Positions 25,378 to 35,036 of a stretch of 64,000 bases of DNA are shown in pieces (within the stretch, counting starts at the first letter, position 1; every line of letters begins with the position of its first letter). The notes under the pieces were generated by a model. It worked only from the letters and a program-made list of their open reading frames with translations, was not told the DNA's origin and searched no databases. Origin of the DNA: Paenibacillus algorifonticola (GTDB taxonomy: Bacteria; Bacillota; Bacilli; Paenibacillales; Paenibacillaceae); contig NZ_LAQO01000027.1 in the NCBI RefSeq assembly GCF_000971975.1, positions 1 through 64,000 of the forward strand, written 5' to 3'. The translations under genes and the position numbers were made by a program.

Positions 25378-26571
25378 ATGGCGGATGAAAATAAAGGCTG
25401 GGGCGGACAACTCCCCGAGTGGGTTCATGAGCAGGCTGTAGCATGGCGGAAGCATTTGCATCAGCATCCGGAGCTGTCCTTTGAGGAGACGGAGACGGCG
25501 CAGTTTGTCGAAGACACGCTGCGCAGCTTTGGCGGGCTGATCATCAGCCGCCCAACGAAGACGAGTGTGCTGGCGAGGCTTGTCGGTGCATATCCGGGCA
25601 AAACGCTGGCGCTGCGGGCTGATATGGATGCCCTGCCGATAGCGGAAGAAAACACGTTTGATTATGTTTCCCAAAATCCGGGCGTCATGCACGCCTGCGG
25701 GCATGATGGCCATACCGCTGTGCTGCTGGCGACAGCGCGGTTACTTGTAGAGCAGAAGGAGCGGCTGCACGGCGAAATCCGGTTTATTTTCCAGCATGCA
25801 GAGGAGCTTCCTCCGGGGGGCGCGCGTGAGCTGGTCGAAGCTGGCGTACTGGACGGCGTGGATTGGATCGTAGGCGAGCATCTGGCCGCCCAATTGCCTG
25901 TTGGGCAAATTGGCGTCGTATATGGGCAGATGTCGGCATCGCCGGATAATTTCACCATTACAGTCAACGGGGTTGGCGGCCATGCCGGCTTCCCTCATCG
26001 CTCGGTCGATACGATTGCGATTGGCGCCCAGATCGTGACGAATATTCAGCATATTGTGGCGCGTTATACCGACCCATTGGAGCGGCTGGTCGTTTCCGTG
26101 ACCCAATTCACGGCGGGAGCCTCCCATAATGTCCTACCCGATAAGGTAACTCTGAAAGGAACGGTGCGGAGCTTCAGCGAGCAGGTGCGCAAGCAGGCGG
26201 AGGAGCAGCTGCAGCGCATTGTTGCAGGTATTGTTTCGGCGCATAATGCGCAATTCGAGTTCCAGTATGTGTACGGCTATGATCCCGTGGTCAATGACGA
26301 AGCATTGACCCGAATCGTGGAGGAGGCGGCGATTGAAGTCGTCGGCAAGGAGCGTGTCGTTCACAACCCGCCGGGCATGGGCGGCGAAGACTTCTCCGCC
26401 TATCAGCGCAAGGTGCCTGGCACATTCATTAATATAGGTGCGGGCAACATCGAGAAAGGCATCGTCTATCCGCATCACCATCCACGATTTGCGATTGATG
26501 AGGATGCGTTGGCAAACGGAGTGGCCTTGTTCATAAAAGCAGCAGAAAAGCTAGTTGATTGGCAGTCATAA
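25378..26571 (+). CDS. M20-family amidohydrolase/N-acyl-amino-acid deacylase
   Basis: 397 aa from the ATG at 25378 (AAAGGGGAAGC upstream). This is the peptidase-M20 amidohydrolase family (HipO, YxeP, YtnL type), zinc- or manganese-dependent enzymes that remove acyl groups from amino acids. Metal and catalytic motifs are intact: MHACGHDGHTAVLL (Cys and His ligands), QHAEELPPGGA (Glu-Glu pair), VGEHL (His), the lid-domain VGGHAGFPHRSVD, and the C-terminal GMGGEDFSAY and YPHHHPRFAID. Its place beside an NtaA-like monooxygenase and an ABC importer resembles B. subtilis clusters in which an N-acetylated thioether amino acid is oxidised and then deacetylated. The substrate here is inferred only from that context. 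Confidence 0.92.
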   Translation: MADENKGWGGQLPEWVHEQAVAWRKHLHQHPELSFEETETAQFVEDTLRSFGGLIISRPTKTSVLARLVGAYPGKTLALRADMDALPIAEENTFDYVSQNPGVMHACGHDGHTAVLLATARLLVEQKERLHGEIRFIFQHAEELPPGGARELVEAGVLDGVDWIVGEHLAAQLPVGQIGVVYGQMSASPDNFTITVNGVGGHAGFPHRSVDTIAIGAQIVTNIQHIVARYTDPLERLVVSVTQFTAGASHNVLPDKVTLKGTVRSFSEQVRKQAEEQLQRIVAGIVSAHNAQFEFQYVYGYDPVVNDEALTRIVEEAAIEVVGKERVVHNPPGMGGEDFSAYQRKVPGTFINIGAGNIEKGIVYPHHHPRFAIDEDALANGVALFIKAAEKLVDWQS

Positions 26572-26599
26572 TGCAAAATAACAGGGAGGCACTTTATTT

Positions 26600-28207
26600 A
26601 TGAAGCATTATCAAAAGTTAGGCCTAATCGGATTGCTCAGCGCTTTGCTCATCGTTTTCGGCTGCTCCAGCAACAGCTCTGCACCTGCAAGCTCGGAAGG
26701 AGCGGCTGCTCCAGTCGAATCAGCGGCTGCTGGCACAGCGGCAGGCGAGAAGCTGGCGACAGAACTGAAATATCCGCTCGCGCAAACGATTCCGACGCTT
26801 GATCCGCATCTGTCGCTTGGCGGAAGCAATTCTACGATAGCGGTCAATATTTATGAGGGGCTGTTCGCCTTTAATTCCAAGTATGAGCCTGTTCCTATGC
26901 TCGCCGAGTCTTATGAACTAAGCGAAGACGGGAAAGTATACACCTTCCACCTCCGTAAAGGGGTCAAGTTTCACAACGGCAAGGAGATGAAGGCAGAGGA
27001 TGTAGCGGCCTCGCTCAATCGCTGGAAAAATACGGCGCCGCGCGCGAAGAGCTCTTTTTCCGATCGCGAGTTTGAGGTCAAGGATGATTATACGATCGTG
27101 CTCAGCTCGGACGTTCCGAGAAATGATACATTGGCGCAGCTTAGCCATGTGCTTAATTTTGCAGCTATTATGCCGAAGGAGGTCGTGGATGCGGCTGGTC
27201 CGGATGGCGTAACCGAGTATATTGGAACCGGACCGTTCAAGTTTGTGGACTACAAAACCGACCAATACGTGCATGTGCAAAAGTTTGCCGACTATCAGCC
27301 TGTCGATGCGCCAGCTGACGGTTTTTCAGGCAAGAAGGAAGCGCTCGTGAACGATTTGTATTTCACTTTGGCAACGGATAATGCGACACGTTTCTCCTCT
27401 TTCCTTGCGAAGGACTTTAACAATGTCGATGTCAGTCTGGATAATTTGCCGCAGGTTGAAAGTGACCCTGATGTGGAAATCATCAAAAACCTGTCCACCG
27501 ATTTCAATTTGATTTTCAATAAAAAGGCGCCATTGTTCTCGCAGCTGAAATACCGCCAGGCCGTCGCCTCGGTGCTCGATGTTGACCAAGTATTGCTTGG
27601 CATCGTGTCCACACCGGAGCTGTACCGCTTGAACCCAAGCTACATGTACAAGGAAAATACGAAATGGTACAGCGAGGCTGGCAGCGAAGCCTATAACCAG
27701 AAAAATCCGGACAAGGCGAAGCAGCTTCTTAAGGAAGCGGGCTACAATGGCGAGGAAGTTACGCTCCTGACGACCAAGGACACAGGCACCTTCTATAATG
27801 CAACGTTGATGGTGCAGGCGCAGCTGGAGCAAATCGGCATCAAGACGAAAATCGACATTTCTGATTACGCAACAATGCTGACGAAGCGGGCTGACCCGAA
27901 TGGCTGGGATATTTATGTCGGTCCATTCCTCGTGCCTTCAACCCCTTCACAGCTGCTGTATTTGAACCCGACCTACGGCTTTGCTGATGATGCCAAGCTT
28001 GCAGAGCTGCTTGAAGCTTCTACCTCGGCTATTGGCGACGATGCGATTAAAGCGGCGAATGATGCGCTGCAAGCTTACGAGTGGGAGTATTTGGCGGCGA
28101 TTAAGATTGGCGATATTTACAATTACAATGCGATTCGCAAAAATCTCGTCGGCTTGACGTTCCTCAGCAACATTCCGAATCTTGCAAATACGAAGCTGGT
28201 TGAATAA
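26600..28207 (+). CDS. Family-5 extracellular solute-binding lipoprotein (peptide/opine type)
   Basis: 535 aa with a lipoprotein signal (LLSALLIVFGC lipobox near residue 22) and an Ala/Ser-rich linker. The mature part is an SBP_bac_5 protein: PTLDPHLSLGGSNSTIAVNI, YEGLFAFNSKYEPVPMLAES, YTFHLRKGVKFHNGKEMKAE, YIGTGPFKF. The family binds peptides, nickel, opines or other small ligands. It is the first gene of a complete five-gene ABC importer (two permeases, two ATPases follow). The start has AGGGAGG about 11 nt upstream. The expected ligand is the amino-acid derivative handled by the neighbouring amidohydrolase and monooxygenases. Confidence 0.92.
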   Translation: MKHYQKLGLIGLLSALLIVFGCSSNSSAPASSEGAAAPVESAAAGTAAGEKLATELKYPLAQTIPTLDPHLSLGGSNSTIAVNIYEGLFAFNSKYEPVPMLAESYELSEDGKVYTFHLRKGVKFHNGKEMKAEDVAASLNRWKNTAPRAKSSFSDREFEVKDDYTIVLSSDVPRNDTLAQLSHVLNFAAIMPKEVVDAAGPDGVTEYIGTGPFKFVDYKTDQYVHVQKFADYQPVDAPADGFSGKKEALVNDLYFTLATDNATRFSSFLAKDFNNVDVSLDNLPQVESDPDVEIIKNLSTDFNLIFNKKAPLFSQLKYRQAVASVLDVDQVLLGIVSTPELYRLNPSYMYKENTKWYSEAGSEAYNQKNPDKAKQLLKEAGYNGEEVTLLTTKDTGTFYNATLMVQAQLEQIGIKTKIDISDYATMLTKRADPNGWDIYVGPFLVPSTPSQLLYLNPTYGFADDAKLAELLEASTSAIGDDAIKAANDALQAYEWEYLAAIKIGDIYNYNAIRKNLVGLTFLSNIPNLANTKLVE

Positions 28208-28285
28208 CAGCATTACACAGCATTGCAGCAGGCACACAGCAACTGCACGCCGTGCGGAATTCTACTTTGGAAGGAGGTAAACGGT

Positions 28286-29233
28286 TTGACCGCTTTTATC
28301 GTAAAACGGGTGTTATCGTTGATCCCCATTCTTTTCATCATGTCGGTTATTGTATTCCTGATCATTTACCTCATTCCGGGTGATCCCGCGCGAGTCATGC
28401 TGGGCGATGGCGCAGACGAAGCGACGATTCAGCAGCTGCGTGCCAATATGGGGCTTGATCAGCCGCTCATCTTGCAATATGGCCAGTGGATGGGCTCGGC
28501 GCTGCAAGGGGATTTAGGCGATTCTTATTTTTTGAAAAAATCGGTGTCGGCTGTCATTGGCGAGCATCTTCAGCCTACCCTGTCGCTCGCGCTGCTTGCC
28601 GAGCTGATTGCGATAGCCATTGCGCTGCCGTTCGGCATTTGGGCGGCAGTGAATCGCGGGGGCTGGGCAGACAAGGCATTGACCGCCTATACGCTGCTCG
28701 GCATAACCATACCCGGCTTTTTGCTTAGCATGTTTCTGGTGCTCCTGTTCGCGGTCCAGCTGAAATGGCTGCCGGTATCCGGCTATGCGCCGATCAGTGA
28801 CGGGCTGTGGAACTTCCTGAAATTTTTAATTTTGCCCGGCGTTTCGGTCGGCGTCGTCATGTCGTCGGTCATTGCCAGAATCGTTCGCTCCTCCTTTCTG
28901 GAGGTGATGAACCAAGGGTATGTGAAGACGGCGCGCTCGAAGGGGCTGCGCGAGCGGAGCATCGTATACAAGCATATTTTGCGCAATGCGCTGATTCCCA
29001 TTTTGACCGTCATTGGTGGAACGTTCGGTACGCTGCTCGCTGGCGCTGCGGTTGTGGAGAGTATTTTTAACATTCCGGGACTAGGGCAGCTTCTGGTACA
29101 TTCGGTATCGCGCCGGGACTATACCGTCATTCAAGGCTTGGTGCTGTTCATCGCGTTCACCTATGTACTTGTGAATTTAGTTGTTGACCTGCTTTATGCG
29201 GTCGTTGATCCCCGGATTCGGTTGAATAAATAA
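28286..29233 (+). CDS. Peptide-type ABC transporter permease (DppB-like)
   Basis: 315 aa from a TTG at 28286 that sits 6 nt after a perfect AAGGAGGT; an open upstream extension is non-coding leader. The DppB/OppB pattern is clear: VKRVLSLIPILFIMSVIVFL and IIYLIPGDPARVMLGDGAD at the N-terminus, then the coupling segment HILRNALIPILTVIGGTFGT, and C-terminal DLLYAVVDPRIRLNK. It has about six membrane helices. It forms the channel with the product of the next gene (22 nt downstream). Confidence 0.93.
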   Translation: MTAFIVKRVLSLIPILFIMSVIVFLIIYLIPGDPARVMLGDGADEATIQQLRANMGLDQPLILQYGQWMGSALQGDLGDSYFLKKSVSAVIGEHLQPTLSLALLAELIAIAIALPFGIWAAVNRGGWADKALTAYTLLGITIPGFLLSMFLVLLFAVQLKWLPVSGYAPISDGLWNFLKFLILPGVSVGVVMSSVIARIVRSSFLEVMNQGYVKTARSKGLRERSIVYKHILRNALIPILTVIGGTFGTLLAGAAVVESIFNIPGLGQLLVHSVSRRDYTVIQGLVLFIAFTYVLVNLVVDLLYAVVDPRIRLNK

Positions 29234-29254
29234 CAGAAAGGAGGCTGGGCGCGG

Positions 29255-30157
29255 ATGGAAAAAGCACAGCCATCGCTTCATCTGGCAAAGCGCAAGCGCG
29301 CTTTCGGCAATCGAAGGCGCGGACTGCTCAAGAGGCTGCTGGCAAGCAAAACAGCATCGGCGGGCAGCGTGCTGATTATAGTGGTCGCCTTCATTTCTTT
29401 TTTTGCGCCATGGATTTCGGTTTACGGCCCGCACGAAGTCGATATCGTCAACCGCTTGTCGCCGCCGGGCACGGAGCACTGGTTTGGCACGGATAATCTG
29501 GGCCGGGATATTTTCAGCAGGGTGATGCATGGCACGCAAATATCGGCGCAGGTCGGCTTTACCGTCGCTTTATCGGTCGCTATTCTCGGGCTTGTTGTTG
29601 GCTTGTATGCGAGCATGTACAAGTGGCTAGATCAATTGCTGATGAGGACGATGGACGCTTTGTTTGCTTTCCCGGCGATTTTGCTGGCGATTGCCATTAT
29701 GGCCGCGCTCGGGCCGAGCGTTTCCAATCTGATTATTTGCCTGATTATCGTTTTTATTCCGTCAGTAGCCCGAATTGTCCGCTCGGCGGCGCTCGTCGCG
29801 AAGGAGCAAACCTATGTGGAGGCGATGCATGCGCTTGGCGCGTCGCAGACGAGAATTTTGTGGCAGCATATTATGCCCAGCACGATTTCGCCGCTTATTG
29901 TACAGAGCTCATTTATTTTTGCCGAGGCGATTATTGTGGAAGCCGCACTTAGCTTTCTGGGGGCGGGCATTCCGGCACCGATGGCAAGCCTCGGCAATTT
30001 GCTGGCCGATGGAAAAATGTATATATACAACTCCTGGTGGATGACGCTGTTTCCCGGCTTTGCGCTCATTATCTCGGTACTGGCGATGAATTTGTTTGGG
30101 GATGGAATCAGGGATTTGCTCGACCCTCATGTAAGACAGGGGAAAGGGAAAAAATAG
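29255..30157 (+). CDS. Peptide-type ABC transporter permease (DppC-like)
   Basis: 300 aa, ATG with AAGGAGG upstream. It has a basic cytoplasmic N-terminus (KRKRAFGNRRRGLLKR), a first membrane helix, then WFGTDNLGRDIFSRVMHGTQ, diagnostic of DppC/OppC proteins. Further landmarks are the coupling helix LGASQTRILWQHIMPSTISP and the C-terminal NLFGDGIRDLLDPHVR. It pairs with the preceding permease. The following ATPase gene starts 48 nt downstream. Confidence 0.93.
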   Translation: MEKAQPSLHLAKRKRAFGNRRRGLLKRLLASKTASAGSVLIIVVAFISFFAPWISVYGPHEVDIVNRLSPPGTEHWFGTDNLGRDIFSRVMHGTQISAQVGFTVALSVAILGLVVGLYASMYKWLDQLLMRTMDALFAFPAILLAIAIMAALGPSVSNLIICLIIVFIPSVARIVRSAALVAKEQTYVEAMHALGASQTRILWQHIMPSTISPLIVQSSFIFAEAIIVEAALSFLGAGIPAPMASLGNLLADGKMYIYNSWWMTLFPGFALIISVLAMNLFGDGIRDLLDPHVRQGKGKK

Positions 30158-30205
30158 TGCATCGCAGCCGGCGGGCTGGAGTCCGACTAAGGAGGGGTGG
30201 AAGAA

Positions 30206-31291
30206 ATGCCGGAGGAGCTTTTGCTGGAGGTTAAAGCGTTACGAACTTATTTTCATACAGCACGCGGGAAGCTGGCGGCAGTCGATGGCGTTTCCTTTGA
30301 TGTAAAGCGAGGGGAAATCGTCGGAGTTGTCGGAGAATCCGGATGTGGCAAGAGCGTCACTGCCCAGTCCGTGCTGCGGCTGCTTGATGAGAAGCATGAC
30401 GTGAGCTATGAAGGGGAAATCCGGTTTGCAGGCAGCAATCTGCTTGAGCTGAAGCAGCGGCAAATGCGGGAAATTCGGGGCAACGAAATTGCGATGATCT
30501 TTCAAGACCCGCTTAGCTCGCTCAACCCGGTATACACCATTGGCGAGCAAATTATCGAGGCCATTATGCTGCACCAGAAAATCAGACGCAAGGAGGCGGT
30601 TCGCAAAGCGATCGAGCTGCTAAGGCTGACGGGCATTCCTTCCCCGGAGCAGCGGGTATGGGAGTATCCCCACCAGCTTTCTGGAGGCATGCGCCAGCGC
30701 GTCATGATTGCCATTGCACTGGCTTGCGAGCCGCAGCTGCTCATTGCCGACGAGCCGACGACAGCGCTGGATGTGACAATTCAAGCGCAAATGATGGAGC
30801 TGATTACGGAGCTGAATCGCAAGCTGGCTATGAGCGTTCTGCTCATCACGCATGATTTGGGCGTCGTCGCAGAAACATGCCAGCGCGTCGTTGTCATGTA
30901 TTTGGGACAGGTCGTTGAAATGGCTGATGTCGCCTCGTTGTTCGCCCGCCCGCTGCACCCGTATACGATTGGCCTGATGGGAGCCATACCGCGAATGGAT
31001 AGTGACAGAACGCAGGATTTGCAGGCGATTGAAGGCAGTGTGCCTTCGCTATTGAATGTGCCCTCTGGCTGCCGCTTTGCGCCGCGCTGTGCCTATGCCG
31101 ACGAGCAGTGCCGCCAGCATATGCCGGAATTAAAGCGCGATGCTGCCAGTGGAACGATGGTGCGATGCTGGCATGCCGGCACTTTGGCTGAAGCGTTCGA
31201 AGCAACAGAAGCAGCTATAGCAACTGAAACATCCGAAGCAGCCGAAAGAGCCGAGGAGAAAGGAGGCGTGCAGCATGCCATCTATCCATGA
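30206..31291 (+). CDS. Peptide-type ABC transporter ATPase (DppD-like)
   Basis: 361 aa from the ATG at 30206, 10 nt after AAGGAGG; a GTG at 30197 is too close to that site. Walker A GESGCGKSVT, signature LSGGMRQR, Walker B LLIADEPTTALDV and the switch histidine in LLITHDLGVV are intact. The C-terminal extension of this subfamily is present, with CRFAPRCAYADEQC, which in relatives carries an iron-sulfur-like cysteine cluster. The very C-terminus is an Ala/Glu-rich tail (EATEAAIATETSEAAERAEE) of no known role. It overlaps the next gene by 17 nt. Confidence 0.92.
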   Translation: MPEELLLEVKALRTYFHTARGKLAAVDGVSFDVKRGEIVGVVGESGCGKSVTAQSVLRLLDEKHDVSYEGEIRFAGSNLLELKQRQMREIRGNEIAMIFQDPLSSLNPVYTIGEQIIEAIMLHQKIRRKEAVRKAIELLRLTGIPSPEQRVWEYPHQLSGGMRQRVMIAIALACEPQLLIADEPTTALDVTIQAQMMELITELNRKLAMSVLLITHDLGVVAETCQRVVVMYLGQVVEMADVASLFARPLHPYTIGLMGAIPRMDSDRTQDLQAIEGSVPSLLNVPSGCRFAPRCAYADEQCRQHMPELKRDAASGTMVRCWHAGTLAEAFEATEAAIATETSEAAERAEEKGGVQHAIYP

Positions 31292-32264
31292 ACAGGAAGG
31301 CGGGCCCATGCCGCTGCTGGAAGTGAAAGGTTTATCCAAGCATTATAGTACGAAGCGTCCGGCATCCTTTCGCAAAAGCCTCGTTAAAGCCGTTGATGAT
31401 GTCTCCTTTCACATTTATGAAGGGGAAACCTACGGGCTGGTCGGGGAATCGGGCTGCGGTAAAAGCACACTAGGCAAGACGCTGCTGCGTCTCGTTGAGC
31501 CTACTGCCGGAGAAGCGCTGTATCAGGGCGAGGATTTAAACCGCATGCCGAGCCGCCAGCTTCGGGCCAGCCGCCGGCAGCTCCAGATGGTTTTTCAGGA
31601 CCCGTATTCTTCGCTAAATCCCCGGAAGACCATTGGCAGGACGCTGGAAGAGCCGCTCATCATTCACGGTATAGGCAGCCCACAGGAACGAACCGAGCTT
31701 GCGATGCGGATGCTGGAGACGGTGGGCTTGCAGGAGGAGCATTATGATCGGCTGCCGCATGAGCTGTCCGGCGGCCAGCGCCAGCGGATTGGCCTCGCCC
31801 GGGCTCTTATTCTTGAGCCGCGCCTCGTCATCTGCGATGAGCCCGTTTCGGCGCTGGACGTCATTATTCAATCGCAAATCATTAATCTGATGCGCAAGCT
31901 GCAGCGGGAATTAAAGCTGACGTATTTATTTATCGCCCATGATATTGGCGTCATACGCCATATATCTGATCGCATTGGCGTTATGTATTTAGGCAAAATG
32001 GTCGAGGAGGCCAGAACGGACGATCTGTTCGCACAGCCGCTGCATCCTTACACGCAGGTGCTGCTGTCCGCTGTGCCGATTCCCGACCCCAGGGTCAAGA
32101 AGGAGCGGATGATTTTGCAAGGGGACATTCCGTCTCCGCTGGAAACGGTCAGCGGCTGTGCCTTTCATCCGCGCTGCCCGTTTGCGGTTGAGACATGCCG
32201 GAAGCTCGCGCCGGCCAAGCGGGAGGTTGCGCCGGGCCATTTTGCAGCGTGCCATCTTGCGTAA
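31275..32264 (+). CDS. Peptide-type ABC transporter ATPase (DppF-like)
   Basis: 329 aa, ATG at 31275 with AAAGGAGGC upstream, lying inside the end of the previous gene (translational coupling). Walker A GESGCGKSTL, the DppF/OppF-type QMVFQDPYSSLNPRKTI, signature LSGGQRQR, Walker B LVICDEPVSALDV and YLFIAHDIGVIRHI are all present. The C-terminal cysteine region reads GCAFHPRCPFAVETCR. It acts as the second half of the ATPase heterodimer. It is followed after 48 nt by the second monooxygenase gene. Confidence 0.92.
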   Translation: MPSIHEQEGGPMPLLEVKGLSKHYSTKRPASFRKSLVKAVDDVSFHIYEGETYGLVGESGCGKSTLGKTLLRLVEPTAGEALYQGEDLNRMPSRQLRASRRQLQMVFQDPYSSLNPRKTIGRTLEEPLIIHGIGSPQERTELAMRMLETVGLQEEHYDRLPHELSGGQRQRIGLARALILEPRLVICDEPVSALDVIIQSQIINLMRKLQRELKLTYLFIAHDIGVIRHISDRIGVMYLGKMVEEARTDDLFAQPLHPYTQVLLSAVPIPDPRVKKERMILQGDIPSPLETVSGCAFHPRCPFAVETCRKLAPAKREVAPGHFAACHLA

Positions 32265-32312
32265 GGCCCGTGCAGACAAGCTAAGCTAATGAGGGATAGG
32301 AGAGAGTAGACA

Positions 32313-33683
32313 ATGAAGAAGAAAATTCATTTGGGCGTATTCGAGGTGAATGCAGTCAATCATTTGACCCAAGGCATCTGGACGCATCCCGAGCAAAATC
32401 GCATTCATTATAATAGCATTGATTATTGGATTGATATCGCCCGAACTTTGGAGCGGGGCAAGTTTGATTTTATGTTTTTCGCCGACAGCTACGGCTATCC
32501 GAAGGAACGGACCGAGCTTGCGTTCCGCGAGGCATCGGGCGCAGTAGGCAATGACCCGATGCTGCTCATTCCAGCGCTTGCGCAGGCGACCGAGCATCTC
32601 GCTTTTACGATGACGACCTCGACGACGTATGAGGCTCCTTATGCGAATGCGCGCAGATTTTCAACGCTGGATCATATTACGAAGGGGCGAATCGGCTGGA
32701 ACGTCGTGACGACGAGCAGCAAATCGGCCGCCGATTTGTTCGGAAGAAGCGAGTTTCTGCCGCATGACGAGCGTTATGATATGGCTGATGAATATATGGA
32801 TGTCAGCTATAAGTATTGGGAGGGCAGCTGGCAGGACGATGCGCTGCTCGTTGATCGCGAGAAGCGGATATTTGCTGATCCGCAGAAGGTTCATAAGGTG
32901 AAGCATGAAGGGAAATATTTTAAGTCGGAGGGGTACCATGCCTCGACACCTTCCCCGCAGCGGACGCCGGTCATTTTTCAGGCGGGCAGCTCAGGAAGGG
33001 GACGCGCTTTCGCCGCGAAGCATGCGGAGGGCATATTTCTCAAGGCGCCGACGACGGAGGTGCTTCGGGACCAGATCGCTGATATTCGCAGGCGGGCAGC
33101 GGAATATGGGCGTGATCCGGCAGCGGTGAAAGTATTCACCGGGCTGTCGGTTGTAGTGGCAGAGACGCGCGAGGAGGCGCAGCGCAAATTCGACGAGTAT
33201 ATGCAGCATCAGAGCGCAGAAGCGACGCTATCCAGCTACGCTGGTGTGACGGGAATCGACCTGACGCAGCTTGATCCGAACGCCTATTTTGAAAATATTC
33301 ATACCGAAATGGGCCAAACGCATACCGACCGTTTTACGAAGCACAGCAAGACGAAGAAGACGGTGCAGGAGGTCATGGACGATTTTGTGCAAAAGGGCTT
33401 TCGCGGACTGACCGTTGTCGGTACGCCGGAAGACGTTGCCGATCAAATCGAACGCTGGACGGAGGAAACGGACGTGGACGGCTTTAATCTGGAGCCGTAT
33501 GTGCTGCCAGGCTCCTATGTTGATTTTGTCGATCTGGTCATACCGGAGCTGCAAAAACGGGGGCTGTTCAAAACCGATTACGAAGCAGGCACGCTCCGCG
33601 AGCGGCTGTTCGGCAAGGGCGAGGCACGCCTGCCGGAGCATCATCCAGGCGCTTCGTTCCGCACGCCGGCCGCCCTTGTCTGA
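32313..33683 (+). CDS. NtaA/SnaA/DszA-family FMN-dependent monooxygenase (2)
   Basis: 456 aa, a close paralogue of the product of 22115-23476: both begin KKIHLG(I/V)F, share FDFMFFADSYGYP, NARRFSTLDH and the C-terminal RERLFGKG segment. As with other members it should use reduced FMN from a separate reductase to hydroxylate or desulfurise a substrate carrying a carboxylate or thioether. The start has GATAGGAGAG upstream. It sits at the end of the importer operon, 23 nt before the DszC-like gene. The presence of two paralogues on opposite strands around one regulator suggests duplication with divergence in substrate range. Confidence 0.92.
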   Translation: MKKKIHLGVFEVNAVNHLTQGIWTHPEQNRIHYNSIDYWIDIARTLERGKFDFMFFADSYGYPKERTELAFREASGAVGNDPMLLIPALAQATEHLAFTMTTSTTYEAPYANARRFSTLDHITKGRIGWNVVTTSSKSAADLFGRSEFLPHDERYDMADEYMDVSYKYWEGSWQDDALLVDREKRIFADPQKVHKVKHEGKYFKSEGYHASTPSPQRTPVIFQAGSSGRGRAFAAKHAEGIFLKAPTTEVLRDQIADIRRRAAEYGRDPAAVKVFTGLSVVVAETREEAQRKFDEYMQHQSAEATLSSYAGVTGIDLTQLDPNAYFENIHTEMGQTHTDRFTKHSKTKKTVQEVMDDFVQKGFRGLTVVGTPEDVADQIERWTEETDVDGFNLEPYVLPGSYVDFVDLVIPELQKRGLFKTDYEAGTLRERLFGKGEARLPEHHPGASFRTPAALV

Positions 33684-33706
33684 TCGAAGGAAAGAAGGAG
33701 ACGATT

Positions 33707-34924
33707 ATGTTTAACGACGAGAAGCTCCTCCAGCTTGTAGAGCAGACCGAATATACGCAGCGCCAAGCGGAGCTCCTCGCCCAGCTTCGCCGTATAGGCC
33801 AGCAAAGCATTGGGCCCGCCGCAAAGCAGGTGGATAACGAAGGCGCTTATCCGTATTCATCGCTGGCTGCGCTTAAGAGCGAAGGCTTGCAGAATCTGTC
33901 CGTTCCTGAGGCGTTCGGCGGATTCGGCGCTGGCTACAAGGGAGATGCTGTGCTGCTCGTATTGGCGCTGATGGAGCTGGCTTCCTGGTGCTCGTCCACC
34001 TCGCAAGTATTTGCCTTGCACAATACGGGTGTACAGCTGGTGCATGCGATGGGAGATGCGGGGCAGCAGCGATTTTTTTTCGAGGAGGTTCGGCGCGGCC
34101 ACCTATTTGGGAGTTTTGGGAGCGAGGCAGGGGCGAATCGTTTCGTGCTGGCCAATACGCTTCGCAAAGTAGAGGGCGGTTACCGGCTGAATGGGAAAAA
34201 GATCTTTGCAACCGGCTCGCCCGGCGCAAAATGGGCGTTCTGGCGCTCGGTGTCCGAGGATGCGCCGGGCAATCAGGATGAGCGGTATATGATGCCTATA
34301 GCGGAGCTTAATGGAGCGGGCATTACGATCAACGATGATTGGGATGGCATCGGACAGCGCGGCACTGGAAGCGGAACCGTCATAGCGCAGGAGGTTTTTA
34401 TTCCTGAAGCGCATGTGATGGGAGGACCTGGCGCTTATGCCGCCCATGCTCCTTTTTTCGCAGCACAGTTTCATATACATTTTGCGGCCCAATATGTCGG
34501 GATTGCGATTGGCGCTTATCGGGAGGCTGTTGCATATTTGAAGGAGAAAGCGAGGCCTTGGTCAGACGTCAAGACGGCGGCTGAGGACCCGGTAACGCAG
34601 CTCCGTGTGGGCGAAATGGCAGCCAAGCTCGCCTCCGCGCAGCAGCTGGTGCTTCGCGGCGCACGCCTGCTGCAAGCTGTCATTGAGCGGCCAGAAGAAC
34701 CGGAATTGCACAGGGCTGTTCAAGCAGCGGCGTCCCATGCCAAAATCATTGCGACCGACACCGCGCTCGACGTAACGAATGCGATTTTTCAAATTATGGG
34801 TGCCCGCTCGGCGACCAGAAGCTGCAATTTCGACCGTTATTACCGCAACGCCAGAACGCTCACACTGCACGACCCGGTAGACAAGCAGCGCGAGGCGGCG
34901 GGAAGGCATGAGCTGGGGCGGTAG
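33707..34924 (+). CDS. Acyl-CoA-dehydrogenase-fold flavin monooxygenase (DszC/SfnB-like)
   Basis: 405 aa, acyl-CoA dehydrogenase superfamily. Visible landmarks are LSVPEAFGGFGAGYKGDAVL, FGSFGSEAGANR at the flavin-binding beta-domain, KIFATGSPGAKWAFWRS, GTGSGTVIAQEVFIPEAHVM, and the C-terminal ARSATRSCNFDRYYRNARTL with DPVDKQREAAG. The C-terminal helix that in true acyl-CoA dehydrogenases bears the catalytic Glu is replaced by the NFDRYYRNARTLTLHDP pattern typical of DszC, SfnB and related FMNH2-dependent monooxygenases. Encoded next to an NtaA/DszA-like enzyme, it probably catalyses one oxidation step on a sulfur- or nitrogen-containing compound. It is the last gene of the operon. Confidence 0.88.
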   Translation: MFNDEKLLQLVEQTEYTQRQAELLAQLRRIGQQSIGPAAKQVDNEGAYPYSSLAALKSEGLQNLSVPEAFGGFGAGYKGDAVLLVLALMELASWCSSTSQVFALHNTGVQLVHAMGDAGQQRFFFEEVRRGHLFGSFGSEAGANRFVLANTLRKVEGGYRLNGKKIFATGSPGAKWAFWRSVSEDAPGNQDERYMMPIAELNGAGITINDDWDGIGQRGTGSGTVIAQEVFIPEAHVMGGPGAYAAHAPFFAAQFHIHFAAQYVGIAIGAYREAVAYLKEKARPWSDVKTAAEDPVTQLRVGEMAAKLASAQQLVLRGARLLQAVIERPEEPELHRAVQAAASHAKIIATDTALDVTNAIFQIMGARSATRSCNFDRYYRNARTLTLHDPVDKQREAAGRHELGR

Positions 34925-35036
34925 CCTGGAAATACAATCAAGCACAAACATGGAAGCACTCCGAATGTCCATTTGGAAGGCATCCTTATTTGTGCTTAGC
35001 TAGGTTTGGGGGAGCAAGCAGGAAATAATGATATTA

